64,000 bases of DNA from Betaproteobacteria bacterium (GTDB lineage Bacteria > Pseudomonadota > Gammaproteobacteria > Burkholderiales > Rhodocyclaceae): the NCBI GenBank assembly GCA_009782565.1, contig WRIU01000011.1, forward strand, positions 1 to 64,000, given 5' to 3'. Of this stretch, positions 10,001 to 18,881 are shown in pieces. A model generated the notes under the pieces. It did not search any database, was not told the DNA's origin, and saw only the letters and a program-made list of their open reading frames with translations. How positions within the stretch are numbered: position 1 is the stretch's first letter; the number at the start of each line of letters is the position of its first letter. The position numbers and the translations under genes are program-made.

Positions 10001-10789
10001 ATGTTCGACAAACTGAAACGTTGGCTGGCCCTACCCGGCGGGCACGGCACACCCGTGCCCGCCGAACTGTGGGCGCACGTCGAAGCGCGCCTGCCTTTCC
10101 TCAACTGGCTCCCCTTTGAGGCGCGCGCACGGCTGCGTACCCTCAGTGAAGACTTCCTGACGGAAAAAGAGTTCTATGGTGCGCGTGACCTGCGGCTCGA
10201 CGATGAAATCATGCTCACGATTGCCATACAGGCTTGCCTGCCCATCCTCAACCACCGGGGGCTGGCCGCCTATCGCGGCTGGGTCGGCATCGTAGTGTAT
10301 CCGGGCGATTTCGTCGTCCCGCAACAAATCATGGACGAAGCCGGCGTGGTACACGAATACGAAGAAATTCTCCTCGGCGAAGCCCGCGCGGACGGGCCGG
10401 TGCTGCTGTCCTGGTTCGACAACGGCTCGCCTCCCGGCGTCAACATCGTCATCCACGAATTCGCCCACAAGCTCGACATGGCAGGCGGCAGCGCCGACGG
10501 CTGCCCTGCCCTGCCGCCCGGGATGTCCCGAAAAGCCTGGGCGAAAACGTTCTCTGCCGCCTATGAACGCCTGTGCCGATTGGAAGACGCCGGGATCGAA
10601 ACCATCCTCGACCCCTACGCCACGACCAGCCCTGGCGAATTCTTCGCCGTCGCCTCCGAAGCCTTCTTCGAGGCTCCCATAAGCTTGCGAGCCGATTTTT
10701 CCTCCGTCTACGCCCAACTGACCGCCTTCTACGGGTTGGACACCGCTACGGGCGAAGAAAAACTGCGCGGTACGCGCCTTGCCGTCTGA
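10001..10789 (+). CDS. mtfA: MtfA-family zinc metallopeptidase
   Basis: 262 residues. The zinc-binding HEFAH is in NIVIHEFAHKLDM, with a downstream Glu in EFFAVASEAFFEAP as third ligand and the family motif RGWVGIVVYPGDF. In Escherichia coli MtfA binds the glucose repressor Mlc and has aminopeptidase activity. The partner in this organism is unknown. The start matches the usual MtfA N-terminus (a short Trp-rich segment). It is divergent from relA, and the tRNA-Cys promoter overlaps its 3' end and downstream flank. Confidence 0.9.
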   Translation: MFDKLKRWLALPGGHGTPVPAELWAHVEARLPFLNWLPFEARARLRTLSEDFLTEKEFYGARDLRLDDEIMLTIAIQACLPILNHRGLAAYRGWVGIVVYPGDFVVPQQIMDEAGVVHEYEEILLGEARADGPVLLSWFDNGSPPGVNIVIHEFAHKLDMAGGSADGCPALPPGMSRKAWAKTFSAAYERLCRLEDAGIETILDPYATTSPGEFFAVASEAFFEAPISLRADFSSVYAQLTAFYGLDTATGEEKLRGTRLAV

Positions 10790-10793
10790 GTCG

Positions 10794-10823
10794 TTGCCCT
10801 TCGCGGCCCGCCGCGTTTATAAT
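10794..10823 (+). promoter_or_regulatory. Sigma-70-type promoter of tRNA-Cys
   Basis: A -35 TTGCCC (10794-10799) and a perfect -10 TATAAT (10818-10823) are spaced 18 bp apart. The tRNA begins 21 nt after the -10. Confidence 0.7.
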
Positions 10824-10843
10824 GCGCCTCCTTTTTGGATCAC

Positions 10844-10917
10844 GGCGCGATAGCAAAGCGGTTATGCACCGGATTGCAAATCCGTGTAGGTCGGTTCGAC
10901 TCCGGCTCGCGCCTCCA
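10844..10917 (+). tRNA. tRNA-Cys (GCA anticodon)
   Basis: 74 nt. A 7-bp acceptor stem GGCGCGA/TCGCGCC, the anticodon loop GGATT-GCA-AATCC with anticodon GCA at 10876-10878, a T-arm with GGTTCGACTCC, and an encoded TCCA 3' end. Own promoter upstream and a hairpin just downstream. Confidence 0.97.
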
Positions 10918-10925
10918 TAAAAATC

Positions 10926-10951
10926 AAAGGGTTACGAAAACGTAACCCTTT
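10926..10951 (+). terminator. Hairpin downstream of tRNA-Cys
   Basis: Perfect 11-bp inverted repeat AAAGGGTTACG/CGTAACCCTTT with an AAAA loop, 8 nt after the tRNA. There is no long U tract, so its strength as a terminator is uncertain. Confidence 0.55.
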
Positions 10952-10988
10952 CGCAATTTGAGAGGGTCGCCACCCTATTGGAGCTGCT

Positions 10989-11438
10989 ATGTGGAAGGAA
11001 TTCAAAGAGTTCGCCATCAGAGGCAACGCTGTGGACATGGCCGTCGGCATTGTGATTGGCGCGGCATTCGGAAAAATCGTTGATTCTCTTGTCAAAGACA
11101 TCATGATGCCCCCATTGGGCATGCTGCTGGGCAAGGTGGATTTTTCCAACCTGTTCCTGGTGCTGGCCGACGGCAAAACGCCCGGCCCCTACTCCACCTT
11201 GATGCTGGCCCAACAGGCCGGAGCCGTGACCTTGAACGTGGGGCTGTTCATCAATATGGTGATCAGCTTCCTCATCGTTGCCCTTGCGGTGTTTATGCTG
11301 GTGCGAGGCATCAATAAATTGCGCGCGACAGCGGAAGACTCCGCGCCTGCAATCACCACAAAAGACTGCCCGTACTGTTGCAGCAACATCTCCCTGGCCG
11401 CCACCCGCTGCCCGCACTGCACATCGGCGCTGGGGTAG
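10989..11438 (+). CDS. mscL: Large-conductance mechanosensitive channel with C-terminal zinc ribbon
   Basis: 149 residues. The MscL core is clear: an amphipathic N-terminus ([20 protein letters not shown]), TM1 with the pore-lining [16 protein letters not shown], the IMMPPLG turn, and TM2 ([19 protein letters not shown]). MscL opens under hypo-osmotic stress. The last ~30 residues are not the usual C-terminal helical bundle alone but carry CPYC...CPHC, a zinc ribbon, which would sit in the cytoplasm below the pore. Single gene, no partner. Confidence 0.93.
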   Translation: MWKEFKEFAIRGNAVDMAVGIVIGAAFGKIVDSLVKDIMMPPLGMLLGKVDFSNLFLVLADGKTPGPYSTLMLAQQAGAVTLNVGLFINMVISFLIVALAVFMLVRGINKLRATAEDSAPAITTKDCPYCCSNISLAATRCPHCTSALG

Positions 11439-11487
11439 AAAGGGTCAGAAAGTCCGGCGCTGTTTTTGATGTTGGCGTAAATCTGTT

Positions 11488-11691
11488 TTATCCCAGGTTT
11501 TTCCGAAAACAGTACGACGCAATAAAAAAACCTTCCCGGAAATAGAACCGATGCGCCCCATGGCGCATGACACCGCGCAGTTGCCGATGCACGGGTTCGG
11601 CATGAGGAAGCCATTCCGGGGCGATGATCGCGCCGGAATCGTCGGTTACGCGCAGGAACGAACACGGCAATTCCATTCTTCGGCCTTTCAC
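11488..11691 (-). pseudogene. Possible C-terminal remnant of a GNAT acetyltransferase
   Basis: This short minus-strand frame ends with HGAHRFYFREGFFIASYCFRKNL, which resembles the last strand of many GNAT N-acetyltransferases (HRFY...GF). No acetyl-CoA-binding loop precedes it, so it would be a decayed fragment between rluC and mscL. The resemblance is short and the assignment weak; the 250-bp gap contains nothing else I recognise. Confidence 0.25.
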
Positions 11692-12626
11692 TCGTCGAGC
11701 CGCGCGACGAAACTCTGCAATTCCGCAGGCAATGGCGCTTCAAACACTAATTGATTACCTTTTATCGGATGGGGAAAGACAAGTTTCGCGGCATGCAGGA
11801 ACATCCGGCGCAAACCGTCATTCACGAGCATCCGATTGAGCGCGAAATTCCCATACTTGTCGTCACCTACAATCGGAAAACCAAGATGGGAAAGGTGCAC
11901 CCGTATCTGATGGGTACGCCCCGTTTTCAGTTCAACATCAAGCAAGCTGAACTGCTGCCAGCGTTTGAGCGGGCGCACGATGCTGTGCGCGGGTTTGCCC
12001 ACCTCGCTCACCCTGACGCGGCGCTCCCCGGTCTCGGTGAGATATTTGAGCAGCGGCGCGCGCACATGCTGCAACTGATTCGGCCATCGCCCGGCGACAA
12101 GGGCGCAATAACGCTTCTCCATGCCTCTTTTACGCATCATATCCTGCAACTCGGTCAGCACCGAACGCTTCTTCGCTACGATCAGCAGGCCAGATGTTTC
12201 GCGGTCGAGCCGGTGCACAAGTTCCAGCATCTTCAATTCAGGCCGCTGGGCGCGCAATTGCTCGATCACGCCAAAACTGATGCCGCTTCCGCCATGCACG
12301 GCATGCCCGGCAGGTTTGTTCACCACTATGAAAAACTCATCCTCGAACACCACGGGCAAGGGGTTTCCCGTAGGCACGAACGCGGACACGAACGATTTGG
12401 CCAGCCTCAACGGCGGAATCCGTATCTCGTCGCCGACGGAGAGACGGTAGAGTTGCGATACCCGCCGCCCATTCACCCGCACCTCACCGTCGCGCAGAAT
12501 GCGGTAAATGTGGCTCTTCGGAACGCCCTTTGCCAGACGAAAAAAATAATTGTCAATACGTTGACCGGCGGAAGATTCGTCAATTCGCTCATATCTGACA
12601 ACATTTACTTTGCTTTGCATCATCAT
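11688..12626 (-). CDS. rluC: Ribosomal large subunit pseudouridine synthase C
   Basis: About 312 residues from the ATG at 12626. An S4 RNA-binding domain (AGQRIDNYFFRLAKGVPKSHIYRILRDG) is followed by the RluA-family catalytic core with the active-site Asp in LVHRLDRETSGLL and the TGRTHQIRVHLSHLGFPIVGD motif. RluC isomerises three uridines of 23S rRNA. The track frame begins 101 residues further upstream with low-quality sequence, so I use the ATGATGATG cluster typical of the family start. It is divergent from rne, the conserved rluC-rne arrangement. Confidence 0.9.
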   Translation of the reverse strand: MMMQSKVNVVRYERIDESSAGQRIDNYFFRLAKGVPKSHIYRILRDGEVRVNGRRVSQLYRLSVGDEIRIPPLRLAKSFVSAFVPTGNPLPVVFEDEFFIVVNKPAGHAVHGGSGISFGVIEQLRAQRPELKMLELVHRLDRETSGLLIVAKKRSVLTELQDMMRKRGMEKRYCALVAGRWPNQLQHVRAPLLKYLTETGERRVRVSEVGKPAHSIVRPLKRWQQFSLLDVELKTGRTHQIRVHLSHLGFPIVGDDKYGNFALNRMLVNDGLRRMFLHAAKLVFPHPIKGNQLVFEAPLPAELQSFVARLDE

Positions 12627-13053
12627 CGTGAATATAATCTGCCCCGGCTTGAAATCGGTCGCGGTCGGCATGCTATGCGCCAGGAGGCGATAGAGAGTGA
12701 CGACGCTTGAGCCCGCCATGCGCGCTCCCGATTTGCCGCATGTGCTATCTACGCGCCCTTGAAAAGCGGTAATGATAGCGCAGTAACCTTTTTCTGACAC
12801 ACCCATCCAGCCTAGTGGCTGGATACACAAACAACGCATAATACGCAACAACCGCAGGATCAAGTGCTCCTGCCCGCGCCCAAGGCCGAGGCAGGAACAA
12901 GTGAAGAACACGACCAGCCAGCCCATCACAGCTCAAGGATTGCACTACCGGATGAAAGCAGCCCGACACAACCGCTCCTGAACCCCGGATTAGCGCGATG
13001 GCGCGCGCCGGTCGTGCCTGCCCGTGCGTATTGACGCGGGAGAACGACCCAGA
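12627..13053 (+). promoter_or_regulatory. rluC-rne intergenic region with structured rne leader
   Basis: 427 bp without a gene. It contains a hairpin ATCCAGCC-TAGT-GGCTGGAT (12806-12825) and a second GC-rich inverted segment around CTCCTGCC...GGCAGGA (12864-12897). In Escherichia coli the long structured rne 5' UTR is cleaved by RNase E itself for autoregulation. A similar role here is inferred from position only. Confidence 0.4.
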
Positions 13054-15879
13054 ATGAAGCGCATGCTTTTCAACGCGACGCAGGCCGAGGAACTACGCGT
13101 CGCAATCGTCGACGGTCAAAAACTGATCGACCTCGACATCGAATCGGCCAACAAGGAAGAACGTAAAGGCAACATTTACAAGGCCACCATCACCCACATC
13201 GAGCCCAGCCTCGAGGCCGCTTTCGTCGACTACGGCTCGGAGCGGTATGGTTTTCTGCCTTTCAAGGAAATTGCCCGTTCCTACTTCAAACCCGGCGCGG
13301 ATTCCCGCGCGGGCATCCGCGAAGCCCTGCGCGAAGGCCAGGAACTGATCGTCCAGGTCGAAAAGGACGAACGCGGCAACAAGGGCGCCGCGCTCACCAC
13401 TTACGTCTCGCTGGCGGGGCGCTACCTCGTCCTGATGCCGAACAATCCGCGCGGCGGCGGCGTCTCGCGCCGCATCGAAGGCGAAGAGCGCAATGAACTG
13501 CGCGAAGCCATGGATCAGATCGAAGTGCCGCAGGGCATGAGCCTCATCGCACGCACCGCTGCCATTGGCCGGGGCGTCGAGGAACTGCAATGGGACCTGA
13601 ACTACCTGCTGCAACTCTGGACGGCCATCGAAGGCGCGGCACACGAACAGAACGGCGCGTTCCTCATTTATCAGGAAAGCAGCCTCGTCATCCGCACCAT
13701 CCGCGACTACTTCCAGCCCGACATCGGCGAAATTCTCGTCGACACCGACGACATCTTTGAGCAGGCCCGTCAGTTCATGGGTCACGTCATGCCGGCCAAC
13801 GTCAACCGCATCAAGCGTTACAGCGACGATGTCCCGCTCTTCTCGCGCTTCCAGATCGAGCACCAGATCGAATCGGCCTACTCCCGTCAGGTTTCCCTCC
13901 CCTCTGGCGGCGCGGTCGTCATCGACCACACCGAAGCGCTCGTCTCCGTCGATGTCAACTCCGGGCGAGCCACCAAAGGCGCGGACATCGAAGAAACGGC
14001 CCTGCGTACCAACCTCGAAGCCGCTGACGAAATCGCCCGGCAACTCCGTCTGCGCGACCTGGGCGGCCTCATCGTCATCGACTTCATCGACATGGAATCC
14101 GCCAAGAGCCAGCGCGAAGTCGAAAATCGCCTACGCGACGCGCTACGTTACGACCGCGCCCGTGTACAGACCAGCAAAATCAGCCGTTTCGGCTTGCTCG
14201 AACTTTCCCGCCAGCGCCTACGCCCCACGCTGGCTGAAACCAGCTACATCACCTGCCCACGTTGCACCGGGACGGGCCACATCCGAGGCACTGAATCTTC
14301 GGCTCTGCACATCCTGCGAATCATCGAAGAAGAAGCGATGAAGGAAAACACCGCCGCTGTACACCTGCAAGCGCCGGTCGACGTTGCAACCTACCTGCTC
14401 AACGAAAAGCGTGTTGACATCGCCAGGATCGAAATTCGTCACAAAATCCAACTTATCATCGTGCCCAACCGCCATATGGAGACCCCGGTGCACGAAATCA
14501 CGCGCCTACGGCACGACCAACTCAATCAGGACGACAAACTCACTGTCAGCTACCAGCTCGTACAGCAACCTGCCGAAGAAATCCCCGTCAGCAGCAACCG
14601 CAACGGCGACAAAACCGCACGGCAGGAAGCCGCCGTCAAGTACATCCCCCCCTCGCAGCCTTCGCCTGGAAAGTCTCCTGCCGGAGATGCCCCGCAAGCT
14701 CCGGGGCTTATTACGCGCTTCATGCGCTGGCTCGGAGGCGTATCCGCTGGAAGCTCCCACGAAAAAGCGAAAGAAAAAACGAAAACCGCCGTTCCTGCGT
14801 CCCGCGAGTCCCGCGCCCGTGGCGAACAGCGCAACCGCAACGGCGAACGGAGCCGCAACAATAGCAACGCCCGGAACGATAAAGGACCGCGCGGCGAACG
14901 GGAAAACAGCCGTTCCGCCCGCGCCGAAAAAAGCGCCCTTTCCTCTGCCCAGGAAAAACCACAACGTCAGGCCAAAACATCGGGGGAACGCCCTGAAACC
15001 CCGGCGCGCACATCCGGAACCGATAACGCGAAAGCCAATGCCAGCAGCAACCGCCGCCGTCGCCGGGACAAAACCGCCGACGAGGACAACGCTTCGGCCC
15101 CTACGCCCGTCCAAGCTGTTCAAGTTGCCGCACCGGAAACCCTGCCCTCCGCGCCGCAACGCCCGGACGTCGTGGAACCCATCGTAGCCGAACAAGCTGC
15201 CGCGCAAGCGCAAGCCACCGCCTTGGCTTCGGGCGAACCCGGCACTCCAGCCGCTGACGCCGAACCCTTGCCCGAAAAACGCCGCCGCCGCAGCCGTGGC
15301 AACCGTCGCGGACGGTCTGCCGAAGCTGGAGACGCCTCTCCGGAGTCCACAGAAGCTGCCGGTAGCACACCGGAAGAAACCTTGCCTGTCGCGGCAGGTT
15401 CATCTTTCGACGCTCCTCCCGAAGTACCGACTACCTCACTGGACGCGCTTCCCGTTGTCATCAGCCAGCCGTTCGAGCTTCGGCCTACGGAAGAGGCCAT
15501 CCCAGCTCCCGTATTGCGGCAGCAGGAACGCATCGGCGATGAATTGATTCCCCTGCCCCTGATCCGGGAAAACGGCCCGGCAATCGAACCACCCGCCACC
15601 ATCGCGCCCGTCATCGCAACGCCCACCGTTGTCACCCAAGCGGCAGAGACAGCGGCAGAAGCCGAGATTACGCCCGTGCCGATAGCCCCCGCGACAGCCG
15701 ATCTTTTCGGCTCGCAGGAAGAAACAACAGGGCTCGTCATGATTGAGACCAACTCGGAGAAAAAAGCCCAATTCGGCACTGGCGCACCGGAAGAACCCAC
15801 CCGCCGTGGCCGCAAACCCCGATCGGCCGCTGTGCTTGTTGACGAACCATTGCAACAGGTTGAAACGCTCAAGGACTAG
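13054..15879 (+). CDS. rne: Ribonuclease E
   Basis: 941 residues from ATG 13054 (MKRMLFNAT, the standard N-terminus; the track starts 10 codons earlier at a GTG). The catalytic half has an S1 domain (about 36-120, with EAAFVDYG...GFLP), the RNase H/DNase I-like core with metal-binding Asp residues ([18 protein letters not shown]), and a zinc link CPRCTGTG that joins protomers. From about residue 540 it is disordered, rich in Arg, Pro, Ala and Glu, and would carry RNA-binding and degradosome-scaffold sites. It processes rRNA and tRNA and decays mRNA at the inner membrane. The tail is longer than the catalytic half's flank in minimal RNase G enzymes, confirming RNase E. Confidence 0.95.
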   Translation: MKRMLFNATQAEELRVAIVDGQKLIDLDIESANKEERKGNIYKATITHIEPSLEAAFVDYGSERYGFLPFKEIARSYFKPGADSRAGIREALREGQELIVQVEKDERGNKGAALTTYVSLAGRYLVLMPNNPRGGGVSRRIEGEERNELREAMDQIEVPQGMSLIARTAAIGRGVEELQWDLNYLLQLWTAIEGAAHEQNGAFLIYQESSLVIRTIRDYFQPDIGEILVDTDDIFEQARQFMGHVMPANVNRIKRYSDDVPLFSRFQIEHQIESAYSRQVSLPSGGAVVIDHTEALVSVDVNSGRATKGADIEETALRTNLEAADEIARQLRLRDLGGLIVIDFIDMESAKSQREVENRLRDALRYDRARVQTSKISRFGLLELSRQRLRPTLAETSYITCPRCTGTGHIRGTESSALHILRIIEEEAMKENTAAVHLQAPVDVATYLLNEKRVDIARIEIRHKIQLIIVPNRHMETPVHEITRLRHDQLNQDDKLTVSYQLVQQPAEEIPVSSNRNGDKTARQEAAVKYIPPSQPSPGKSPAGDAPQAPGLITRFMRWLGGVSAGSSHEKAKEKTKTAVPASRESRARGEQRNRNGERSRNNSNARNDKGPRGERENSRSARAEKSALSSAQEKPQRQAKTSGERPETPARTSGTDNAKANASSNRRRRRDKTADEDNASAPTPVQAVQVAAPETLPSAPQRPDVVEPIVAEQAAAQAQATALASGEPGTPAADAEPLPEKRRRRSRGNRRGRSAEAGDASPESTEAAGSTPEETLPVAAGSSFDAPPEVPTTSLDALPVVISQPFELRPTEEAIPAPVLRQQERIGDELIPLPLIRENGPAIEPPATIAPVIATPTVVTQAAETAAEAEITPVPIAPATADLFGSQEETTGLVMIETNSEKKAQFGTGAPEEPTRRGRKPRSAAVLVDEPLQQVETLKD

Positions 15880-15880
15880 A

Positions 15881-15993
15881 TGTTTAGGGGCACGCTGATT
15901 TATTCAGTATTTTGCTCAACCCCCCCTCGCCCGCTTGCGGGAGAGAGGTCAATACAGCCCGGATAAACCCCTCTCCCCTCGCGGGAGAGGGGG
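15881..15993. repeat. Dispersed repeat with CTGATTTATT core and CCCTCTCCC palindromes
   Basis: Downstream of rne, TTTAGGGGCACGCTGATTTATT is followed by two palindromes, the clearer being CCCCTCTCCC/GGGAGAGGGG (15968-15977 and 15983-15992). Related sequence follows moaA (about 44418) and tai4 (about 54413). From here to the integrase start there is no other gene. Confidence 0.5.
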
Positions 15994-16151
15994 ACGGAAA
16001 AAAGAGTTTAACAGTGAATTCCACTCTTTAACTTTATCCATAGAATCAGTAGGTTATTTGCTTCGTCGTTTCCCTGTGTGTAGCGTAGTGGGCTGTAGTG
16101 GCTCTCCCATTACGGCAAATTTACGGCAACCCTACATAGCAGGTGAACACA

Positions 16152-17129
16152 ATGGCATCTTTTCGCAACCGCGGCGACAAATGAGAAGCGTCGCTTTGTC
16201 TGTCTGGCATCCGGCGTTCCGCGTTGTTCCCCTCCAAGCGCGAGGCGGCAGAATGGGCGGCAGCACAGGCGGCAGCGATTAAAACGGTACAGGCCGGGGG
16301 CACTCCAGACATTCCGGTTGCGGCGCTGCTTGAAAAATACATGCAAGAGGTCACGCCCCGCAAGCGCGGGCGCGTGAAAGAGGCATTGCAGCTACAGCGC
16401 CTCATGCGCGACGAACTGGCGCAAGTGCGCCTTCCCCAGTTAAAGCCCGCGTACCTTTCGGCATGGCGTGACCGGCGGCTCTCGGAAGTCTCGGCGGCAA
16501 GCGTGCTCCGTGACTGGTCGCTGCTGTCGCATGTTTTCTCGGTGGCGGTTCGTGAGTGGGAGTACCTGCCGGGCAACCCGTTAAAGCCTGTCCGCAAGCC
16601 GAAAGCGCCTCCCTCGCGTGACCGGCGCATCTCCGAGGCGGAAATATCGCGCCTCCTGCTAGGGCTTGGCTACAGCCGGGAGGGCACGGCAAAGACCGTG
16701 AGGGCGCGTGTCGCTATAGCATTGCTTTTCGCTATTGAAACAGGCATGCGGGCAGGTGAGATACTTTCGTTGAAGTGGGAGGCAGTACGGGGCAATGTCG
16801 CACATTTACCCGTCACGAAAAACGGCTACCCGCGCAACGTCCCCCTATCGGCGGAAGCCGTGCGGCTGTTCGGGCAGCTTCCCAAAAGCGGGGCGGGCAG
16901 CGCGTTTAACCTCACCAGCGACCAGTTGAAGGGCTACTTCAGCCAAGCGAGGGAGAGGGCGCAAATTGACAACCTGCATTTTCACGACACGCGGCATGAA
17001 GCCATCACCCGGCTTGCCCGCAAGCTGGATGTGCTCGACCTTGCGCGGATGGTCGGGACGCGCGACTTAAAAATCCTCATGGTGTATTACAACGCCACGC
17101 CTTCGGAGATTGCCGCAAGGCTTGGGTAA
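16152..17129 (+). pseudogene. Tyrosine-family integrase with an in-frame TGA near the N-terminus
   Basis: The full frame begins at ATG 16152 after GCAGGTG, but codon 11 is TGA (16182-16184), in the context GDK-stop-EAS where integrases usually have Trp (TGG to TGA is one base). The downstream frame from TTG 16224 encodes 301 residues with an intact catalytic domain: Arg in TGMRAGEI, HxxR in FHDTRHEA, and the nucleophile region VYYNATPSEIAARL. It also has a core-binding domain (residues 30-110). A protein from an internal start would lack only the N-terminal arm-binding strand. It sits at one end of the accessory island next to rne. It may be inactive, rescued by internal initiation, or suppressed. 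Confidence 0.75.
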
Positions 17130-17140
17130 ATCCCGACGCA

Positions 17141-17203
17141 ATCCAGCCCCGACCGAGACGGCGACCGCGCGCACCGGGGGCGCGGTCGCGGTCGGGGCTG
17201 GAT
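17141..17203. terminator. Large GC-rich hairpin between integrase and hcp
   Basis: A 14-bp perfect outer stem ATCCAGCCCCGACC/GGTCGGGGCTGGAT (17141-17154 and 17190-17203) and a 9-bp inner stem GCGACCGCG/CGCGGTCGC are separated by a 6-nt bulge, with an 11-nt loop. It could terminate integrase transcription or form a cruciform. There is no U tract. Confidence 0.55.
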
Positions 17204-17212
17204 GCAATACGG

Positions 17213-17264
17213 TTTACATTGTGCCGCTCGCCCGTCATAATTTCCCCTTGTGACCTATGTCACA
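17213..17264 (+). promoter_or_regulatory. hcp promoter with CRP-like palindrome over the start site
   Basis: TTTACA (17213-17218) and CATAAT (17236-17241) are spaced 17 bp apart, a good sigma-70 promoter. TGTGACCTATGTCACA (17249-17264) is a perfect match to the CRP half-sites TGTGA-N6-TCACA. It lies at or just after the predicted +1, where binding would repress rather than activate. The regulator is inferred from the motif only. Confidence 0.6.
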
Positions 17265-17294
17265 CTTTCTTCTATCCAGTCATGAGGTGAGATT

Positions 17295-17708
17295 ATGTTT
17301 GACGCATTCCTGAAAGTTGATGGCATCCCCGGTGAATCCAAGGACGACAAGCACAAGGACTGGATTGAGATTATTGACTTTGTGCATGGCGTGAATCAGC
17401 CCTACTCCATGACCGCCAGCAGTGCGGGCGGCGCGACGGCTGAACGGGCCGACTTCGGGACGTTCAACGTCAGCAAGCTGGTTGATAGGGCCTCGCCGAA
17501 GCTGTGGGAAGCCTGTTTCACGGGCAAGCACATCAAGGAAGTGGTCATCGAGTTGTTCCGTGCGGGCGGCAAGGAATTCCCCTCTGAAACGATCAGCTTC
17601 GTACCCGCCAAGATCACCATGGACTACACGCAGCAGAGCCGCGCGGACGGTACGCCAGCCGGTCATATCTTGGCAGGGTGGAACTTGATGACAAATGCGG
17701 TGGCCTGA
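17295..17708 (+). CDS. hcp: Orphan Hcp, type VI secretion tube protein
   Basis: 137 residues. Hcp1-family features: MFDAFLKVDGIPGESKDDKHKDWIEI at the N-terminus, SSAGGATAERADFGTFNVSKLVDRASPKLWEAC in the middle, and VPAKITMDYTQQ near the end. Hcp hexamers stack into the T6SS inner tube, and their lumen carries small effectors. GAGGTGA precedes the ATG. No tss/tag structural genes occur in this window, so this is an auxiliary hcp module that must use a T6SS encoded elsewhere. The effector gene follows after 22 bp, so both are likely on one transcript and the effector is probably Hcp cargo. Confidence 0.92.
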   Translation: MFDAFLKVDGIPGESKDDKHKDWIEIIDFVHGVNQPYSMTASSAGGATAERADFGTFNVSKLVDRASPKLWEACFTGKHIKEVVIELFRAGGKEFPSETISFVPAKITMDYTQQSRADGTPAGHILAGWNLMTNAVA

Positions 17709-17730
17709 TTTTCAATGGAAGGTGTTTATC

Positions 17731-18216
17731 ATGTTTGAATGCACTTTTACATTGAACAGCCAGCCGATGAGCCTCATCAAAGGGCTTGGCTTCCAGTATC
17801 CCGCGTACTCAGGGTTTCCAGCCTATCGCAACAAACCAACGTGGCAATGTATTCCCTATTTCGGGGCAATTCCTGTTGGTCGATATGCCATCGTGGATAA
17901 GGAAAGCGGGGGGCTGAAAAGCAAAATCAAGGATGCTATCAAGAGCGTAACCAGTGGAAGCAATCACTTTGAATGGTTCGCGCTGTATGCTTTGGATAGC
18001 CACGTAGATGACGAACTGTTTTGTGCAGGAGTCAGGCGTGGGGAATTTCGGATACATGCAGCTGGATACTTTGGGAGAAGCGAAGGGTGCATAACCCTGC
18101 CCAACCCCACAGACTTCCACATGCTGCGTAGTCGAATTCTTGTCCATAAGAACACTGCCATTCCCGGTGCGAGTATCACAGGTTACGGGGTGCTTGATGT
18201 TAAGCAGACTTTTTAA
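17731..18216 (+). CDS. DUF2778/Tlde1-type L,D-transpeptidase T6SS effector
   Basis: 161 residues from ATG 17731 (after GGAAGGTG; the track start is 12 codons too early). The catalytic signature is FRIHAAG (His109) followed by GRSEGC (Cys120), as in DUF2778 proteins. Upstream, YFGAIPVGRYAIVD is the family's substrate-cleft strand. The Salmonella member Tlde1 is a T6SS effector that cuts peptidoglycan tetrapeptides and swaps D-amino acids in the periplasm. There is no signal peptide, as expected for Hcp-delivered cargo. Its last 20 bases contain the start and ribosome binding site of the first immunity gene. Family assignment is by motif; toxicity is inferred. Confidence 0.85.
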   Translation: MFECTFTLNSQPMSLIKGLGFQYPAYSGFPAYRNKPTWQCIPYFGAIPVGRYAIVDKESGGLKSKIKDAIKSVTSGSNHFEWFALYALDSHVDDELFCAGVRRGEFRIHAAGYFGRSEGCITLPNPTDFHMLRSRILVHKNTAIPGASITGYGVLDVKQTF

Positions 18217-18502
18217 GGTTGTCGGTTGGTTATTCTGTGTCTTCGTTGTCCATACGTTGTACTGCGCGTTTTTAGCTAACTTCACGAAGTTCCCCGCATG
18301 GGCAGAAGCCCCTGTCTATCGGTTAATACATTGGCTACAACCGAAGTTTTTCGTGGGATATGACGGCGAATCGGCTATGTTTGTAGATGAGTACATTGCG
18401 GTAGCATTTGTTGCCGCCATCCATCTTACTGTCATAGCAATAATTGTCAGCCTTGTCTATCTGGGGTTCAGAAGGTGGAAGCGCCATCGCGGGCAGCCCT
18501 GA
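18197..18502 (+). CDS. Probable immunity protein, type A copy 1
   Basis: 101 residues from ATG 18197, which lies inside the effector's 3' end (20-bp overlap). Two membrane segments (about residues 8-28 and 68-92) bracket a loop with FPAWAEAPVYRLIHW and FVGYDGESAMFVDEY, predicted periplasmic, and a basic cytoplasmic tail RRWKRHRGQP. An overlapping, co-translated small membrane protein after a periplasm-acting toxin is the expected layout for immunity. The central loop is almost identical to type A copy 2 (18977). I know of no named family, and function is inferred from position and topology. Confidence 0.75.
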   Translation: MLSRLFKVVGWLFCVFVVHTLYCAFLANFTKFPAWAEAPVYRLIHWLQPKFFVGYDGESAMFVDEYIAVAFVAAIHLTVIAIIVSLVYLGFRRWKRHRGQP

Positions 18503-18596
18503 CAGCACAGTAATGCCTCCGGTCTTATCCTGCTTACTTCGGGGTACGCTTGCTGTGTCATTCCCGGTACGAGTATCAAAGGTTACGGGGTGCTCC
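18503..18596 (+). repeat. Spacer repeat 1 with ghost of the effector 3' end
   Basis: A 94-bp spacer of the form CAGCACAGTAATGCCTCCGG...ATTCCCGGTACGAGTATCAA. In the effector frame its end reads IPGTSIKGYGVLHVKQSF-stop, against the true effector end IPGASITGYGVLDVKQTF-stop. The ACGGGGTG segment serves as ribosome binding site for the next gene. It lacks one T relative to spacers 2 and 3. Confidence 0.8.
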
Positions 18597-18881
18597 ATGT
18601 TAAGCAATCTTTTTAAGGTTGTAGGTTGGCTATTCTGTGCCTTTATTGTCTGGATACTTTACTGCATGGTTTTAGCGTACTTTACGGATTCACTACCCGC
18701 ATGGGTGGCTCCAGTAGGTTGGTTTAAGCAGAAATTCTGCGGGGAGGTTTGTGACGGTGAATGGGCTATGAATGCAGAAGATGATGCGTTGTTACTTGTA
18801 GGGGCTATTCATCTCACTGTGATAGCTATAGTTGCCTATCTTGCTTTCAGATGGCGGAAGCGCCATCGTGGGCAATCCTGA
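18597..18881 (+). CDS. Probable immunity protein, type B copy 1
   Basis: 94 residues from ATG 18597 (the track frame extends into the spacer). It has the same layout as type A (N-terminal TM, short loop, C-terminal TM, basic tail WRKRHRGQS). The loop differs, with FCGEVCDGEWAMNAED; the two cysteines could form a disulfide. The start sequence MLSNLFKVVGWLFC is shared with type A copy 1. The loop divergence suggests a different specificity or a different cognate effector. Confidence 0.7.
   Translation: MLSNLFKVVGWLFCAFIVWILYCMVLAYFTDSLPAWVAPVGWFKQKFCGEVCDGEWAMNAEDDALLLVGAIHLTVIAIVAYLAFRWRKRHRGQS

Noticed and set aside
12627-12929. N-terminal 101-residue extension of rluC
   Set aside because: The sequence is Cys-rich, without family similarity, and lies in the rne leader; the ATG cluster at 12620-12626 matches the family start.
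16107-16121. CCATTACGGCAAATT, repeated exactly at 60151-60165, as an attachment site pair
   Set aside because: A 15-base match is expected about once or twice by chance in 64 kb, and the second copy lies inside the WG-repeat gene far from any integrase.
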